64,000 nt of DNA from assembly GCF_000260415.1 (NCBI RefSeq), contig NZ_BACP01000002.1, positions 1 to 64,000 on the forward strand, given 5' to 3'. Origin of the DNA: Liquorilactobacillus mali KCTC 3596 = DSM 20444. GTDB taxonomy: Bacteria; Bacillota; Bacilli; Lactobacillales; Lactobacillaceae. The position numbers were made by a program, and so were the translations under genes. Shown in pieces: positions 28,510 to 37,539 of the stretch. Numbering within the stretch: position 1 is the first letter of the stretch; every line of letters begins with the position of its first letter. A model generated the notes under the pieces. It saw only the letters and a list, made by a program, of their open reading frames with translations. It was not told the DNA's origin and did no database searches.

Positions 28510-28998
28510 ATTTTAAATAATCTTCAGAAGAATTTTTTCATGAAAGAAGCTATCTATGAGGCACAAAAGGCTGCTGAAGTTGGTGAAGTACCGATTGGAT
28601 GCGTAGTTGTAGTTGACGGTAAGATTGTTGGTCGGGGTCATAACCTTAGGGAGCATTCGCAAGATGCGACTATGCACGCTGAGATATTGGCAATTCAAGA
28701 AGCAAATGCTTTTTGCAAAAGCTGGCGCCTACCTGAAGCTCAACTGTTCGTGACGTTAGAGCCTTGCCCAATGTGCAGTGGTGCAATTCTTAATTCAAGA
28801 ATTGAGCGTGTCTATTATGGAGCGATGGATCCCAAAGCAGGGACAGTCGGATCGCTGATGAACTTGTTGGATGATAATAGATTTAATCATCAAGTAATTG
28901 TTGAAAAATGTTGCATGGAGGCTGAATGCGGACAGCTGCTTAAGGATTTTTTTAGGAATATTAGACTAAAAAAGAAGAAATCAAAGCGAAAGGACTAG
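28510..28998 (+). CDS. tadA: tRNA-specific adenosine deaminase TadA
   Basis: About 162 aa. It deaminates A34 to inosine in tRNA-Arg(ACG). The zinc/catalytic motifs are MHAEILAIQEA (HAE) and TLEPCPMCSGAIL (PCxxC); FNHQVIVEKCCMEAECGQLL is the usual C-terminal part. The first ATG is 28540, but TadA proteins normally have 7-12 residues before the MKEAI helix, and the strong site GGAGGTG (28496-28502) is 37 nt from it. An in-frame ATT at 28510 stands 7 nt after the site, giving the N-terminus xLNNLQKNFFMKEAI. I therefore propose an ATT start; ATG 28540 (152 aa) is the alternative. Confidence 0.9.
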   Translation: MLNNLQKNFFMKEAIYEAQKAAEVGEVPIGCVVVVDGKIVGRGHNLREHSQDATMHAEILAIQEANAFCKSWRLPEAQLFVTLEPCPMCSGAILNSRIERVYYGAMDPKAGTVGSLMNLLDDNRFNHQVIVEKCCMEAECGQLLKDFFRNIRLKKKKSKRKD

Positions 28999-29030
28999 CA
29001 TTTTTTCGATATTTCATGTATCATAGAATA

Positions 29031-29110
29031 TGCCGCAAGGCCTTGGGACAATGTTGTCCTTGTGAACCGTGTCAGGTCCGGAAGGAAGCAGCACTAAGCT
29101 CGGTTCGGCA
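29031..29110 (+). ncRNA. ffs: Signal recognition particle RNA (small bacterial type, 4.5S-like)
   Basis: The hallmark apical domain GTCAGGTCCGGAAGGAAG plus CAGCAC is present at about 29070-29094, flanked by pairing arms that close with TGCCG (29031) and CGGCA (29110). It is the short form lacking the Alu domain. It binds Ffh and targets nascent membrane proteins. Exact ends are uncertain by ~10 nt. Position between tadA and dnaX is standard in lactobacilli. Confidence 0.93.
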
Positions 29111-29137
29111 TGTGTCTCAAGTTAATATGACATTTAT

Positions 29138-29168
29138 CTCCCGACCGTCTTGTGGTCGGGAGTTTTTT
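29138..29168 (+). terminator. Terminator of SRP RNA
   Basis: CTCCCGACC and GGTCGGGAG arms plus T6. Confidence 0.93.
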
Positions 29169-29194
29169 AAATTGCAAAAGATAGGAGTGTTAGC

Positions 29195-30907
29195 ATGGGA
29201 TATCAGGCCCTATATCGTGTCTGGCGACCGCAAAAATTTGTTGATTTAGTTGGTCAAAAGATGATAACGCAAACTTTACAAAATGCAATTATGACTCAGC
29301 AAACAAGTCATGCTTATCTTTTTACAGGGCCGCGTGGTACTGGTAAAACTTCGGCGGCAAAGATTTTTGCAAAAGCGATTAATTGTCATAACCAAAAGGA
29401 TGGGGAACCTTGTAATGAGTGTGCAACCTGTCGGGCAATCACTGAAGGACGATTAAATGATGTAATTGAAATTGATGCTGCATCTAATAATAGTGTAGAT
29501 GAAATTCGTGATATCAGAGATAAGGTCAAGTATGCTCCGACACAGGCCGATTACAAGGTATACATTATTGACGAAGTTCATATGCTTTCGACAGGGGCAT
29601 TTAATGCATTACTGAAGACCCTTGAAGAGCCTCCTAGTAATGTAGTATTTATTCTGGCAACGACTGAGCCACACAAAATTCCAGCTACAATAATATCAAG
29701 AACTCAAAGGTTTGATTTTAAGAGAATCACTAATGACGATATTATTGCAAGAATGCAGTATATTTTAGCAGAAAAGAATTTCAAGTATGAAGAAAAAGCT
29801 TTGAGAGTCGTTGCAAAAGCATCTGCTGGTGGGATGAGAGATGCACTAAGTATTCTAGATCAAGTACTTTCTTTTGGGAATGATGTTGTAACGCTTGAAA
29901 ATGCACTGCTTGTAACAGGCAGTGTCAAGCATGAGCAGCTTAATCTTTATCTCAAACTAGTTTTTGAGGGCGAAACGGCTCAAGCTTTGCAAGCCCTGCA
30001 AGAGATAATGTCTGAGGGAAAAGATGCAAATCGCTTGGTAGAAGATGTTATCGATTATTGTAGGAACCTGCTGTTATATCAAGCTTCTCCAAGTATTGTC
30101 GAGCAAAATAGTTTGTTGGATATAGATGATGATTTTAAAGGATTAGCAAGTAAGACGACAGTTCAATCATTATATGAAGCAATTGATATCTTAAATGAAC
30201 AACAGCAAAATATGCGCTTTTCTACACATTCAGACATCTATCTCGAAGTTTTAACTGTCAAATTGTCACAATTGGTAAATAAAGTGCAGACTAACAAGCA
30301 GGATAATGAAGAGCTATCGGATGCGTCTCAAGAAGAAATCACAAAATTAAAGTTACAAATTAAAGAATTAAAACAGGCTGTTAATAATCTACAAAAAGGT
30401 ACGGTAAAGCGGGTTGAAACGGCAAAAGAAAAGAAAGTACCTGTAAGAAAGAAGAGCAATACAACAGTTGATTTAAAAAAGGTATATCCTATTCTTGCTG
30501 AGGCAACAAGAAGTGATTTGGTAAAATTAAAGGACATATGGCCAGATCTAATGAATATGTTATCAATTACTCAACGTGCTATTATGAATGTTAGTAAACC
30601 TGTAGCAGCTAGTGCAAAGGGTGTAATTGTTAGTTTTGATTATGATTTTTTGTATGAGAAAGCTGATGGAAACGATTCACTGAAAGATAGTTTAACTCAG
30701 GGGCTGGAACGGCTAATAGGGCAAGATTATAAACTGGTATTTATGCCCAAGGAAAAATGGCCTGAGATCAGGGAAAAATATCTTACAGAACATCGAGAAA
30801 ATTCTGAAAAAGAATCAAAGCCTGATGTCGAAGAAAAAAAGAAACAACAGAAGATCCACAAATTACAGCTGCAAAGCAGTTTTTTGGTGAAGGCTTCAGT
30901 CAGATAG
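29195..30907 (+). CDS. dnaX: DNA polymerase III subunit gamma/tau, with a C-terminal A AAA AAG slippery site
   Basis: 570 aa in the zero frame. The AAA+ clamp-loader core has Walker A TGPRGTGKTS, the zinc Cys cluster (CNECATCR) and DEVHMLS; oligomerisation and tau C-terminal domains follow. Near the end, GAA AAA AAG (heptamer A AAA AAG, 30835-30841) is followed in the zero frame by an atypical tail ending SSFLVKASVR. A -1 shift there gives a tail ending [17 protein letters not shown] and stopping at 30925-30927 (577 aa), which resembles the usual Firmicutes tau end. Either real frameshifting or one missing A explains this. It is followed by ybaB-recR. Confidence 0.95.
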   Translation: MGYQALYRVWRPQKFVDLVGQKMITQTLQNAIMTQQTSHAYLFTGPRGTGKTSAAKIFAKAINCHNQKDGEPCNECATCRAITEGRLNDVIEIDAASNNSVDEIRDIRDKVKYAPTQADYKVYIIDEVHMLSTGAFNALLKTLEEPPSNVVFILATTEPHKIPATIISRTQRFDFKRITNDDIIARMQYILAEKNFKYEEKALRVVAKASAGGMRDALSILDQVLSFGNDVVTLENALLVTGSVKHEQLNLYLKLVFEGETAQALQALQEIMSEGKDANRLVEDVIDYCRNLLLYQASPSIVEQNSLLDIDDDFKGLASKTTVQSLYEAIDILNEQQQNMRFSTHSDIYLEVLTVKLSQLVNKVQTNKQDNEELSDASQEEITKLKLQIKELKQAVNNLQKGTVKRVETAKEKKVPVRKKSNTTVDLKKVYPILAEATRSDLVKLKDIWPDLMNMLSITQRAIMNVSKPVAASAKGVIVSFDYDFLYEKADGNDSLKDSLTQGLERLIGQDYKLVFMPKEKWPEIREKYLTEHRENSEKESKPDVEEKKKQQKIHKLQLQSSFLVKASVR

Positions 30908-30941
30908 TTAAAATAAAAGAAGATTAAGGAGAAGATTAATT

Positions 30942-31256
30942 ATGATGCGTGGAATGGGAAATATGCAAGGTATGATGAAACAAATGCAAAAGATGCAGAA
31001 GAATATGAAGAAAGAACAGGAAGAACTTGAGAAAAAAGAGTTTACTGGAAACTCAGCAAATGACTTAGTGGTTGTAACATTTGATGGGAAAAAGGAAATG
31101 AAAGATATTCAAATTAAACCTGAAGCCGTAGATCCTGATGATATTGATATGCTCCAAGATTTAGTAATAATGGCAGTGAATGACGCAATTACGAAGATCG
31201 ACAAGCAGACTCAACAAACAATGGGTAAATACACACAAAATATTCCAGGATTTTAA
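30942..31256 (+). CDS. YbaB/EbfC nucleoid-associated protein
   Basis: 104 aa. The Met/Gln/Lys-rich N-terminal helix ([20 protein letters not shown]) and the [25 protein letters not shown] core are diagnostic. It forms a tweezer-like dimer that binds DNA. AAGGAGAAG lies before the ATG pair (30942/30945). The conserved order dnaX-ybaB-recR supports a link to DNA repair. Confidence 0.96.
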   Translation: MMRGMGNMQGMMKQMQKMQKNMKKEQEELEKKEFTGNSANDLVVVTFDGKKEMKDIQIKPEAVDPDDIDMLQDLVIMAVNDAITKIDKQTQQTMGKYTQNIPGF

Positions 31257-31286
31257 AATACAAACCAGGCAGAGAGGAATGTTAAT

Positions 31287-31886
31287 ATGCAATATCCAGA
31301 ACCCATTGCCAAATTAATTGATAGTTACTTAAAATTACCTGGAATTGGGGAGAAAACTGCAACACGCTTAGCTTTCTTTACGATTGATATGCAAGAAGAG
31401 GATGTAACAGCTTTTGCACAATCATTGATAACCGCAAAAAAGGATTTGCATTACTGCAGTATCTGCGGAAATATAACTGAAAGTGACCCATGTATTATCT
31501 GTGCTGATAAGCAGCGAGATCAGACAAAAGTTATAGTTGTCGAACAGCCTAAAGATGTAATGTCGCTTGAAAGAATGCGCGAATATCATGGACTATATCA
31601 TGTTTTGCATGGTGTTTTATCTCCTATGGAAGGCAAAGGACCAGAAGATATTAATATCACTGGTTTGGTCAGAAGACTGCAGAAAAATTCAGATTTGACA
31701 GAAGTAATTATTGCTACTAATGCAACTCCGGAAGGTGAAGCAACCGCAATGTACATTTCACGACTGATCAAGCCGGCACACATAAAGGTGACAAGATTGG
31801 CTCATGGATTAGCAGTAGGCAGTGATATTGAGTATGCAGATGAGATGACGCTGTTTAAAGCAATTGAAGGTCGGCAAGAAATTTAG
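31287..31886 (+). CDS. recR: Recombination mediator RecR
   Basis: 199 aa. An N-terminal HhH motif ([14 protein letters not shown]), C4 zinc finger ([18 protein letters not shown]), Toprim domain ([32 protein letters not shown]) and C-terminal [13 protein letters not shown] are all present. It acts with RecO to load RecA on gaps. AGAGAGG precedes the ATG, and yaaL follows at 14 nt. Confidence 0.97.
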   Translation: MQYPEPIAKLIDSYLKLPGIGEKTATRLAFFTIDMQEEDVTAFAQSLITAKKDLHYCSICGNITESDPCIICADKQRDQTKVIVVEQPKDVMSLERMREYHGLYHVLHGVLSPMEGKGPEDINITGLVRRLQKNSDLTEVIIATNATPEGEATAMYISRLIKPAHIKVTRLAHGLAVGSDIEYADEMTLFKAIEGRQEI

Positions 31887-31900
31887 GGAGGATGATTGAG

Positions 31901-32140
31901 ATGCTTGGCAGGAAGAAACAAAAATTGAGAAAAGAATATGATGAAAAACTGCTTGATACGATTGATTTATCAGCCGCTCAATGGGAGCACGCTAAGCAGA
32001 CTCAAAGGGCGGTCAGAGAAGAAGACAGCGAGTTGATTGCTCAAACCATGCTTGAAGGTGCGAAATACGCATTTTTATATGCGGAAGCGCGCAGGAGGAA
32101 AGTTCATGGTCATATGCAGTCTTCAATAATTGAACATTAA
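31901..32140 (+). CDS. YaaL-like DUF2508 protein
   Basis: 79 aa, basic and charged. KKQKLRKEYDEKLLDTIDLSAAQWEHAKQ and FLYAEARRRKVHG fit the small YaaL/DUF2508 family that follows recR in Firmicutes. Function unknown. I start at ATG 31901, 9 nt after GGGAGG; ATG 31892 touches that site. Confidence 0.88.
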   Translation: MLGRKKQKLRKEYDEKLLDTIDLSAAQWEHAKQTQRAVREEDSELIAQTMLEGAKYAFLYAEARRRKVHGHMQSSIIEH

Positions 32141-32219
32141 GTTTTGAGTTAAGATTGTTAGACAGCTAGGGATTAGTAAAGTAAAATAGAACTATGAGTA
32201 AGTTAGTGAGGTCAAGTGT

Positions 32220-32858
32220 GTGAGTGGAAAATTTGTAACTTTTGAAGGTCCAGAAGGCTCTGGGAAAACTAGTGTTTTGAAGGGAATAGTTAGCCTGTTA
32301 AAGGAGAATAACAAGGAATATCTATTAACGAGAGAACCTGGGGGCAATCGAATATCTGAAGAGATTCGTAATATAATTTTAGATACAAGATTGGTCGAAA
32401 TGGATGCACGAACTGAGGCGTTACTTTATGCGGCAGCGCGAAGACAGCATTTAATTGAAAGTGTTTTACCAGCTTTAAAACAGGGAAAATTAGTTCTTTG
32501 TGATCGCTATGTAGATAGTTCAGTCGTTTATCAGGGAGCCGGACGGGGCTTGGGTGAAGAAGAAGTCTTGCAAATGAATCTTTTTGCCACAGAAGGACTT
32601 ACTCCAGATTTTACTTTTTATTTTGATTTATTACCGGAAATTGGATTGAATCGTATTAAAAAGCACAGGCAAAATGAAATAAACCGACTTGATGAAGAGT
32701 CTTTGGATTTCCATAACACTGTGCATGATGCCTACTTAAAACTTGCGCATGATAATCCTGAACGGATCATTGTGATCGATGCTTCTCTTCCTTTGAGCGA
32801 AGTTATCAAGCTCACGGTTAATCAAATGAAAATAAAATTACCAGATCTTTTCAAATAA
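32220..32858 (+). CDS. tmk: Thymidylate kinase
   Basis: 212 aa. P-loop FEGPEGSGKTS, LTREPGGNRISEEIR, the DRY motif in LCDRYVDSSVVYQGAGRGLG, and the LID region. It phosphorylates dTMP to dTDP. The start is GTG; a GAGG lies 9 nt upstream. It follows yaaL by 79 nt and precedes darA and holB, a conserved block. Confidence 0.97.
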   Translation: MSGKFVTFEGPEGSGKTSVLKGIVSLLKENNKEYLLTREPGGNRISEEIRNIILDTRLVEMDARTEALLYAAARRQHLIESVLPALKQGKLVLCDRYVDSSVVYQGAGRGLGEEEVLQMNLFATEGLTPDFTFYFDLLPEIGLNRIKKHRQNEINRLDEESLDFHNTVHDAYLKLAHDNPERIIVIDASLPLSEVIKLTVNQMKIKLPDLFK

Positions 32859-32883
32859 GGATTCAAAGATGGAGGAAAAGAAA

Positions 32884-33213
32884 ATGAAAATGATCATTGC
32901 GATTGTCCAAGACAAAGATAGTAATCGGTTAAGTAATTTGTTTATAGAATCTAATATTCGTGCAACAAAATTATCAACAACTGGTGGTTTTCTAAAATCA
33001 GGTAATACAACATTTATGATTGGGATTGAAGAAGAACGGATTGAAGAAGTGCTAGATCTTATTCGTGAAACGTCTAGAACACGTAAACAATTTATGACAC
33101 CTCCAATTAATTTGGATGCTTCAATGGATTCGTCCGCTGCTTATCCAGTAGAGGTTCAAGTTGGAGGAGCGACTGTCTTCGTGTTACCAATCGATTCCTT
33201 CCAACAATTTTAG
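32884..33213 (+). CDS. darA: Cyclic-di-AMP receptor DarA (PII-like, YaaQ)
   Basis: 109 aa. PII-like fold: MIIAIVQDKDSNRLSNLFIE, ATKLSTTGGFLKSGNTTFMIG (the nucleotide-binding loop) and VGGATVFVLPIDSFQQF are hallmarks of DarA/PstA. It senses c-di-AMP, the messenger that also controls KimA-type potassium uptake; a KimA-like gene lies at 51.3 kb. ATG 32884 is 7 nt after GGAGG. It sits between tmk and holB, its usual place. Confidence 0.93.
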   Translation: MKMIIAIVQDKDSNRLSNLFIESNIRATKLSTTGGFLKSGNTTFMIGIEEERIEEVLDLIRETSRTRKQFMTPPINLDASMDSSAAYPVEVQVGGATVFVLPIDSFQQF

Positions 33214-33224
33214 GTTTGTAAGTT

Positions 33225-34220
33225 ATGAGTGATAATAATGAAATACGGAAGCAGCAAACAGTTTTAACTGATTATTTTGCTAATATGATAGACCAGGGTC
33301 ATCTAGCGCATGCATATTTACTAACTGGTCCAAAAGGAATAGGTAAGCGCGCACTTGCATTATGGATTACTCAGGGAATTTTCTGCAAAAATAAGATTGC
33401 GGGTAACCCATGTTTGGATTGTGAAGAATGCAGGAGAATTGAGAGTGGCAATCATCCTGATGTAGTTCATGTTGTACCTGATGGTTTGTCGATAAAAGTC
33501 GATCAAATTCGTTTTTTGAAGTCAGAGTTTAGTAAAAGCGGGGTTGAAGGCAATCGGAAGGCCTTTATTATTGAAGATGCTGATAAGATGACGATAAGTG
33601 CTGCTAACAGTCTGTTGAAGTTTCTCGAGGAGCCCAGTGGTGATGTTGTTGCTTTTTTACTGACAGAAACAGTCAATCGAATTTTACCAACAATAGTTTC
33701 ACGCTGCCAACTGTTCGAACTTGCGAAACCTTCTAGTGCCCAGTTGATTGCAATGTTAAAGAAAAAAGGAATTACGACGGATAAGGCAGTTATTTTAGGT
33801 AATTTGACAGATAGTTTGGCTGAATCTGAAAAAATAGCAGCAAATGAAAATTTTGATAAACTTGTCCGGAATATATGTGTGTGGTATTTACATATTTTAC
33901 AAGAGGACGCAAGGTGTTTTGTGGAAGTTCAAATGAGCTTATTGCCCCTAATAAATAACAAAGATGATGAAGTTATCTTGTTGAATTTAATAATCTTACT
34001 TGTTAAAAATTCAATATCTGTATATTATGGTAAGAAGGATAATATTTTTGTGAAATTTCAAGCAGAGTTCACAGGATTAATAGAAAGATTGACCGCCGAC
34101 AAAATTACGCAAGCTGTTGAACTAGTTCTAGAGACAAGAAAAAAGTTGGCAGTAAATGTCTCGTTCCAGAATGTTATTGAAGCATTGACGATTGATTTGA
34201 GTCAGTGTTACCACGTATAG
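33225..34220 (+). CDS. holB: DNA polymerase III subunit delta'
   Basis: 331 aa clamp-loader subunit. TGPKGIGKRALALWI (degenerate P-loop), zinc cysteines CLDCEECRR, and AFIIEDADKMTISAANSLLKFLEEP are typical. It starts 11 nt after darA. In B. subtilis yaaR lies before and ricT/yaaT after holB; both are missing here, so yabA follows directly. Confidence 0.95.
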   Translation: MSDNNEIRKQQTVLTDYFANMIDQGHLAHAYLLTGPKGIGKRALALWITQGIFCKNKIAGNPCLDCEECRRIESGNHPDVVHVVPDGLSIKVDQIRFLKSEFSKSGVEGNRKAFIIEDADKMTISAANSLLKFLEEPSGDVVAFLLTETVNRILPTIVSRCQLFELAKPSSAQLIAMLKKKGITTDKAVILGNLTDSLAESEKIAANENFDKLVRNICVWYLHILQEDARCFVEVQMSLLPLINNKDDEVILLNLIILLVKNSISVYYGKKDNIFVKFQAEFTGLIERLTADKITQAVELVLETRKKLAVNVSFQNVIEALTIDLSQCYHV

Positions 34221-34234
34221 ATGAAGGTGATTTT

Positions 34235-34579
34235 TTGAACAAGCGGGAATTATACGATGGATTCTCCGATTTGGGTGCAGAAGCTCAGAAGATGATTGAA
34301 AAAATCGAGCTCATAAAGTCAGAGATGACAAAAGTTATTGAAAAAAATGCAGAATTAGAGATTGAGAATCAGCATTTGCGAGCTCACCTTAAAGAATTAG
34401 AAGAACAAAAACAATCTGATGAACAAGGCGGATTGTCTAAATCACGCAAAAATTTGGAGATGTTGTACGAGGAAGGTTTCCATGTGTGCAATGTTGATAG
34501 TATGTATGGAACAAGACGAATTAACGATGAACCTTGTGTCTTCTGCCAGGATGTAATTTATGGGGAGAGACGACAATGA
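34235..34579 (+). CDS. yabA: Replication initiation-control protein YabA
   Basis: 114 aa. The N-terminal coiled coil (about residues 1-65, NKRELYDGFSDL...) is followed by a C-terminal zinc domain with His/Cys ligands in FHVCNVDSMYG and EPCVFCQDVIYG. It binds DnaA and DnaN and restrains initiation. I use TTG 34235, 7 nt after GAAGGTG, matching the B. subtilis YabA start. Its stop overlaps the rsmI start as ATGA. Confidence 0.93.
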   Translation: MNKRELYDGFSDLGAEAQKMIEKIELIKSEMTKVIEKNAELEIENQHLRAHLKELEEQKQSDEQGGLSKSRKNLEMLYEEGFHVCNVDSMYGTRRINDEPCVFCQDVIYGERRQ

Positions 34580-35469
34580 CATTAAAGAAGATGAGCAGTT
34601 ATCGGCGAGAAGATCGATTGGGCGTACTTTACTTGGTGCCGACACCGATAGGCAATTTGGGAGATATGACGTATAGAGCAGTCGGTGTGCTTAAAGAAGT
34701 TGACCTAATTGCAGCAGAAGATACGCGCAATACTCAAAAATTATTGAATCATTTTGAAATAAAGACACCTCAGATTAGTTTTCATGAACACAACACACAG
34801 GCAAGAATTCCACAGCTAATAAAGAAATTAACCGAAGGAATTAATATTGCGCAAGTTAGTGATGCAGGGACGCCTTCAATTAGTGATCCTGGGCACGAAT
34901 TGGTTGTGGCATGTGTTGAAGCAGGTATTTCAGTCATTCCATTACCTGGGGCAAATGCCGGATTGAGTGCATTGATAGCTTCAGGATTGAATCCTCAGCC
35001 TTTTACATTCATTGGTTTTATTTCAAGGCGAAAAAAAGAAAAAGAAGAACAGCTGAAGTTTCTTGCTAAGAAACAAGAAACACTAATTTTTTACGAAGCA
35101 CCACACCGCCTGAAAAAAACATTGGAGTCCTTTCAGGCTTTTTTTGGTGGAACAAGGAAAATTGTTCTGTGTAGGGAACTTACCAAAAGATATGAAGAAT
35201 TTATCAGAGGAACAGTTGCTGAAGCACTTGAATGGGCCAAAGAAGAGCAGGTACGTGGTGAATTTTGTATCATTCTGGAAGGTAATCCAGATAGTTCTTC
35301 AGAAGAAGATAATGCAGAGACGGAGAATGTCTTACCATTAGAAGAACAAGTTGATAATTTGATTAACAAGGAAAATTATCGACCAAATGATGCAATTAAA
35401 GAAGTTGCAAAGAAAAACAATTTAAAAAAGCAAGTAGTTTACAATATTTTTCATCATATTGATGTGTAG
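34576..35469 (+). CDS. rsmI: 16S rRNA (cytidine-1402-2'-O)-methyltransferase RsmI
   Basis: 297 aa tetrapyrrole-methylase fold: LYLVPTPIGNLGDMTYRA, AAEDTRNTQKLLNHF, ISFHEHNTQ, VSDAGTPSISDPGHELV, and PLPGANAGLSALIASGL. It 2'-O-methylates C1402 in the decoding centre. ATG 34576 follows GGGGAGA and overlaps the yabA stop. The C-terminal small domain (NLINKENYRPNDAIKEVAKK) is present. Confidence 0.96.
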   Translation: MTLKKMSSYRREDRLGVLYLVPTPIGNLGDMTYRAVGVLKEVDLIAAEDTRNTQKLLNHFEIKTPQISFHEHNTQARIPQLIKKLTEGINIAQVSDAGTPSISDPGHELVVACVEAGISVIPLPGANAGLSALIASGLNPQPFTFIGFISRRKKEKEEQLKFLAKKQETLIFYEAPHRLKKTLESFQAFFGGTRKIVLCRELTKRYEEFIRGTVAEALEWAKEEQVRGEFCIILEGNPDSSSEEDNAETENVLPLEEQVDNLINKENYRPNDAIKEVAKKNNLKKQVVYNIFHHIDV

Positions 35470-35485
35470 GAAAGACGGCGGTTTT

Positions 35486-36229
35486 TTGAAAGAAAATATT
35501 TTTAGCGAGTCCCACAAAATTTTGTTTTACGAGACTGATCGTACTAAAAAGACAACGATAGGGATGCTGGTTAATATCTTGATGTTGGCTTCACAAGACC
35601 AAAGCATTCAATTAGGTTTAACTGAAGAAAAGTTAAATGAAAGAGGATATGGCTGGGTAATTACACAGCATGTCTTGAAGGTTGAAAGATTACCCATTTT
35701 TGGTGAAAATATTAAGATATGTACCAAGGCGGATTCATATAATCGATATTTTTGTTATCGTGATTTTTGGATCGAAGATGAAGAAGGCAAGATTATTGTG
35801 AAAATGCATAGTATATTTGTACTGATGGATCACAAGAAAAGAAAGATTGCACGGTTGCTTCCAGAATTCATCGAGCCATATGAAAGTGAATATACCAATA
35901 AGATCGAACGTGTGGCTGATCCTAAGGGTGATCCTAAAAGTCGATTGGTTTCAGAAAAAAATTACCGAGTACGTTTTATGGATATCGATTCAAATCAGCA
36001 TGTTAATAATGTCCATTATTTTGATTGGATGATAGATGGTTTAACTGAGGAGTTCTTGTTAACACATACGCTTGCAGAAATGAATATTAAATATAAGCGT
36101 GAAGTGCATTATGGTGAAATGGTTAACAGTGAAACAAGGATGGCAGAAAATCAGTTGGTAACATACCATTTAATTAAAGCTGGTGAAGAAGAGAGCTGTT
36201 ATGCTTGTTGTACGTGGAGATCTAAATAA
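35486..36229 (+). CDS. Acyl-ACP thioesterase
   Basis: About 247 aa with tandem hot-dog domains. The N-terminal half has LFYETDRTKKTTIGMLVNIL and YGWVITQHVLKVERLP; the second half has RVRFMDIDSNQHVNNVHYFDWM with the Asp/Asn/His catalytic positions. It releases fatty acids from acyl carrier protein. The start is uncertain: TTG 35486 fits homologue lengths, while ATG 35462 overlaps the rsmI end and has no ribosome binding site. Confidence 0.88.
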   Translation: MKENIFSESHKILFYETDRTKKTTIGMLVNILMLASQDQSIQLGLTEEKLNERGYGWVITQHVLKVERLPIFGENIKICTKADSYNRYFCYRDFWIEDEEGKIIVKMHSIFVLMDHKKRKIARLLPEFIEPYESEYTNKIERVADPKGDPKSRLVSEKNYRVRFMDIDSNQHVNNVHYFDWMIDGLTEEFLLTHTLAEMNIKYKREVHYGEMVNSETRMAENQLVTYHLIKAGEEESCYACCTWRSK

Positions 36230-36261
36230 TATCAACATAGAGAAATTCTGTCTTTAAAAAT

Positions 36262-36320
36262 AAAAAGTATTAGTATGAAGGGCAAAATCAGCATTTTACC
36301 TAGCATACTAATACTTTTTT
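36262..36320. terminator. Bidirectional terminator between thioesterase and asparaginase genes
   Basis: AAAAAGTATTAGTATG and CATACTAATACTTTTTT arms with an inner loop, between convergent genes. Confidence 0.9.
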
Positions 36321-36355
36321 GTAATAAATTTATTTTTAGCAGAAAAGTTTTGCAT

Positions 36356-37330
36356 TTATGAAACAGCATCACTTAAAAAGTCAGTTAGTTCAGTAGTTGA
36401 TAGATTAGCGCTGAGACCAACTAATAATTTAATGCGAGCCTTTTGTCCATTTAAACCATGACAGAATGTGATTCCCAAGTTGCTTAATTGGATTCCACCG
36501 CCATTATATGAATAGACTTCTTGAGCAATTCCGTTGAAACAGCGTGATACTAACACAATCGGTATTTTACGAGCAAGTAATTTCTTGATTGCAGGAAGAA
36601 CGCGTGGAGGCAGGTTACCGGCACCCAAAGCCTCGATTACAATTCCATTTGTTTCTTCATTATCCATAAACTCCAGTATTTCTGGATCCATCCCAGCGTA
36701 AGCCTTTATGAGATAGACATGATTTACAACATGCTCAATTGGATGATAATCATTGAGCAACAACTGCTCATAGAAGAGAACACGATTTTTAGTCACTAGT
36801 CCAATTGGACCGAATGTGGGTGTGCGGAAAGTTGCGACATTAGTAGTATGAGTCTTTGTAACATAACGGGCAGTGTGGATCTCGTCATTCATTACAACCA
36901 AGACACCTTTATTTTTTGCTTCGTCACTTGCTGCAGTTTGAATTGCAGTTTGAAAATTATGAAGTCCGTCAGATCCAATTTCATTTGCAGAACGCATTGC
37001 GCCTGTCACAACTACAGGAAAGTCGTTTGGAACAGTCAGATCAAGAAAATATGCGGTTTCTTCAAGTGTATCTGTTCCGTGTGTAACGACAACACCATCA
37101 ATGTTTTCGGATGCAGCCTGCAGTATTCTTTTTTCTAGTATTAGCATTTCAGCAGGACCAATATGAGGAGAGGGTAGATTAAACACATCCTCTGTAATCA
37201 GATTGAGTTTACCAATAAAGGGATTTTTAAATGTATCTAGTGGATTAGCACTATTAGGAGCAACACCACCATCTTCATTTTGTGACATTGCAATCGTACC
37301 ACCAGTATGTAATATGAGTATTGTTTTCAT
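36356..37330 (-). CDS. ansA: L-asparaginase (type I, cytoplasmic)
   Basis: 324 aa. The first catalytic Thr lies in LILHTGGTIAMSQNEDGG, and the second in VVTHGTDTLEETAYFLD (Thr-Asp plus Lys/Glu region). VTGAMRSANEIGSDG and IVIEALGAGNLPP are typical. It hydrolyses asparagine to aspartate and ammonia. ATG 37330 lies 10 nt after TAGGAGG; an in-frame extension upstream is non-coding. No signal peptide is present. Confidence 0.95.
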   Translation of the reverse strand: MKTILILHTGGTIAMSQNEDGGVAPNSANPLDTFKNPFIGKLNLITEDVFNLPSPHIGPAEMLILEKRILQAASENIDGVVVTHGTDTLEETAYFLDLTVPNDFPVVVTGAMRSANEIGSDGLHNFQTAIQTAASDEAKNKGVLVVMNDEIHTARYVTKTHTTNVATFRTPTFGPIGLVTKNRVLFYEQLLLNDYHPIEHVVNHVYLIKAYAGMDPEILEFMDNEETNGIVIEALGAGNLPPRVLPAIKKLLARKIPIVLVSRCFNGIAQEVYSYNGGGIQLSNLGITFCHGLNGQKARIKLLVGLSANLSTTELTDFLSDAVS

Positions 37331-37539
37331 TACCGGAGACCTCCTATAAGAATTAACTTTTCTATTATATACACTTAGTGAATTAAATGCTAGCTGCAAA
37401 AATAATTTAAGATAGTTGCTATAATCGTATAGATGTAAGAACCTAATTATTTAGAAAAAAGAAAGTTGTATTCATGATAAATTATATCGTTATTCCTTGG
37501 AGTAATGATTTTTGTTTAGCCCAGAGCATTGACTCTGTT

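Noticed and set aside
29016-29249. 77-codon ORF over the SRP RNA
   Set aside because: Coincidental frame across ffs, its terminator and the dnaX start.
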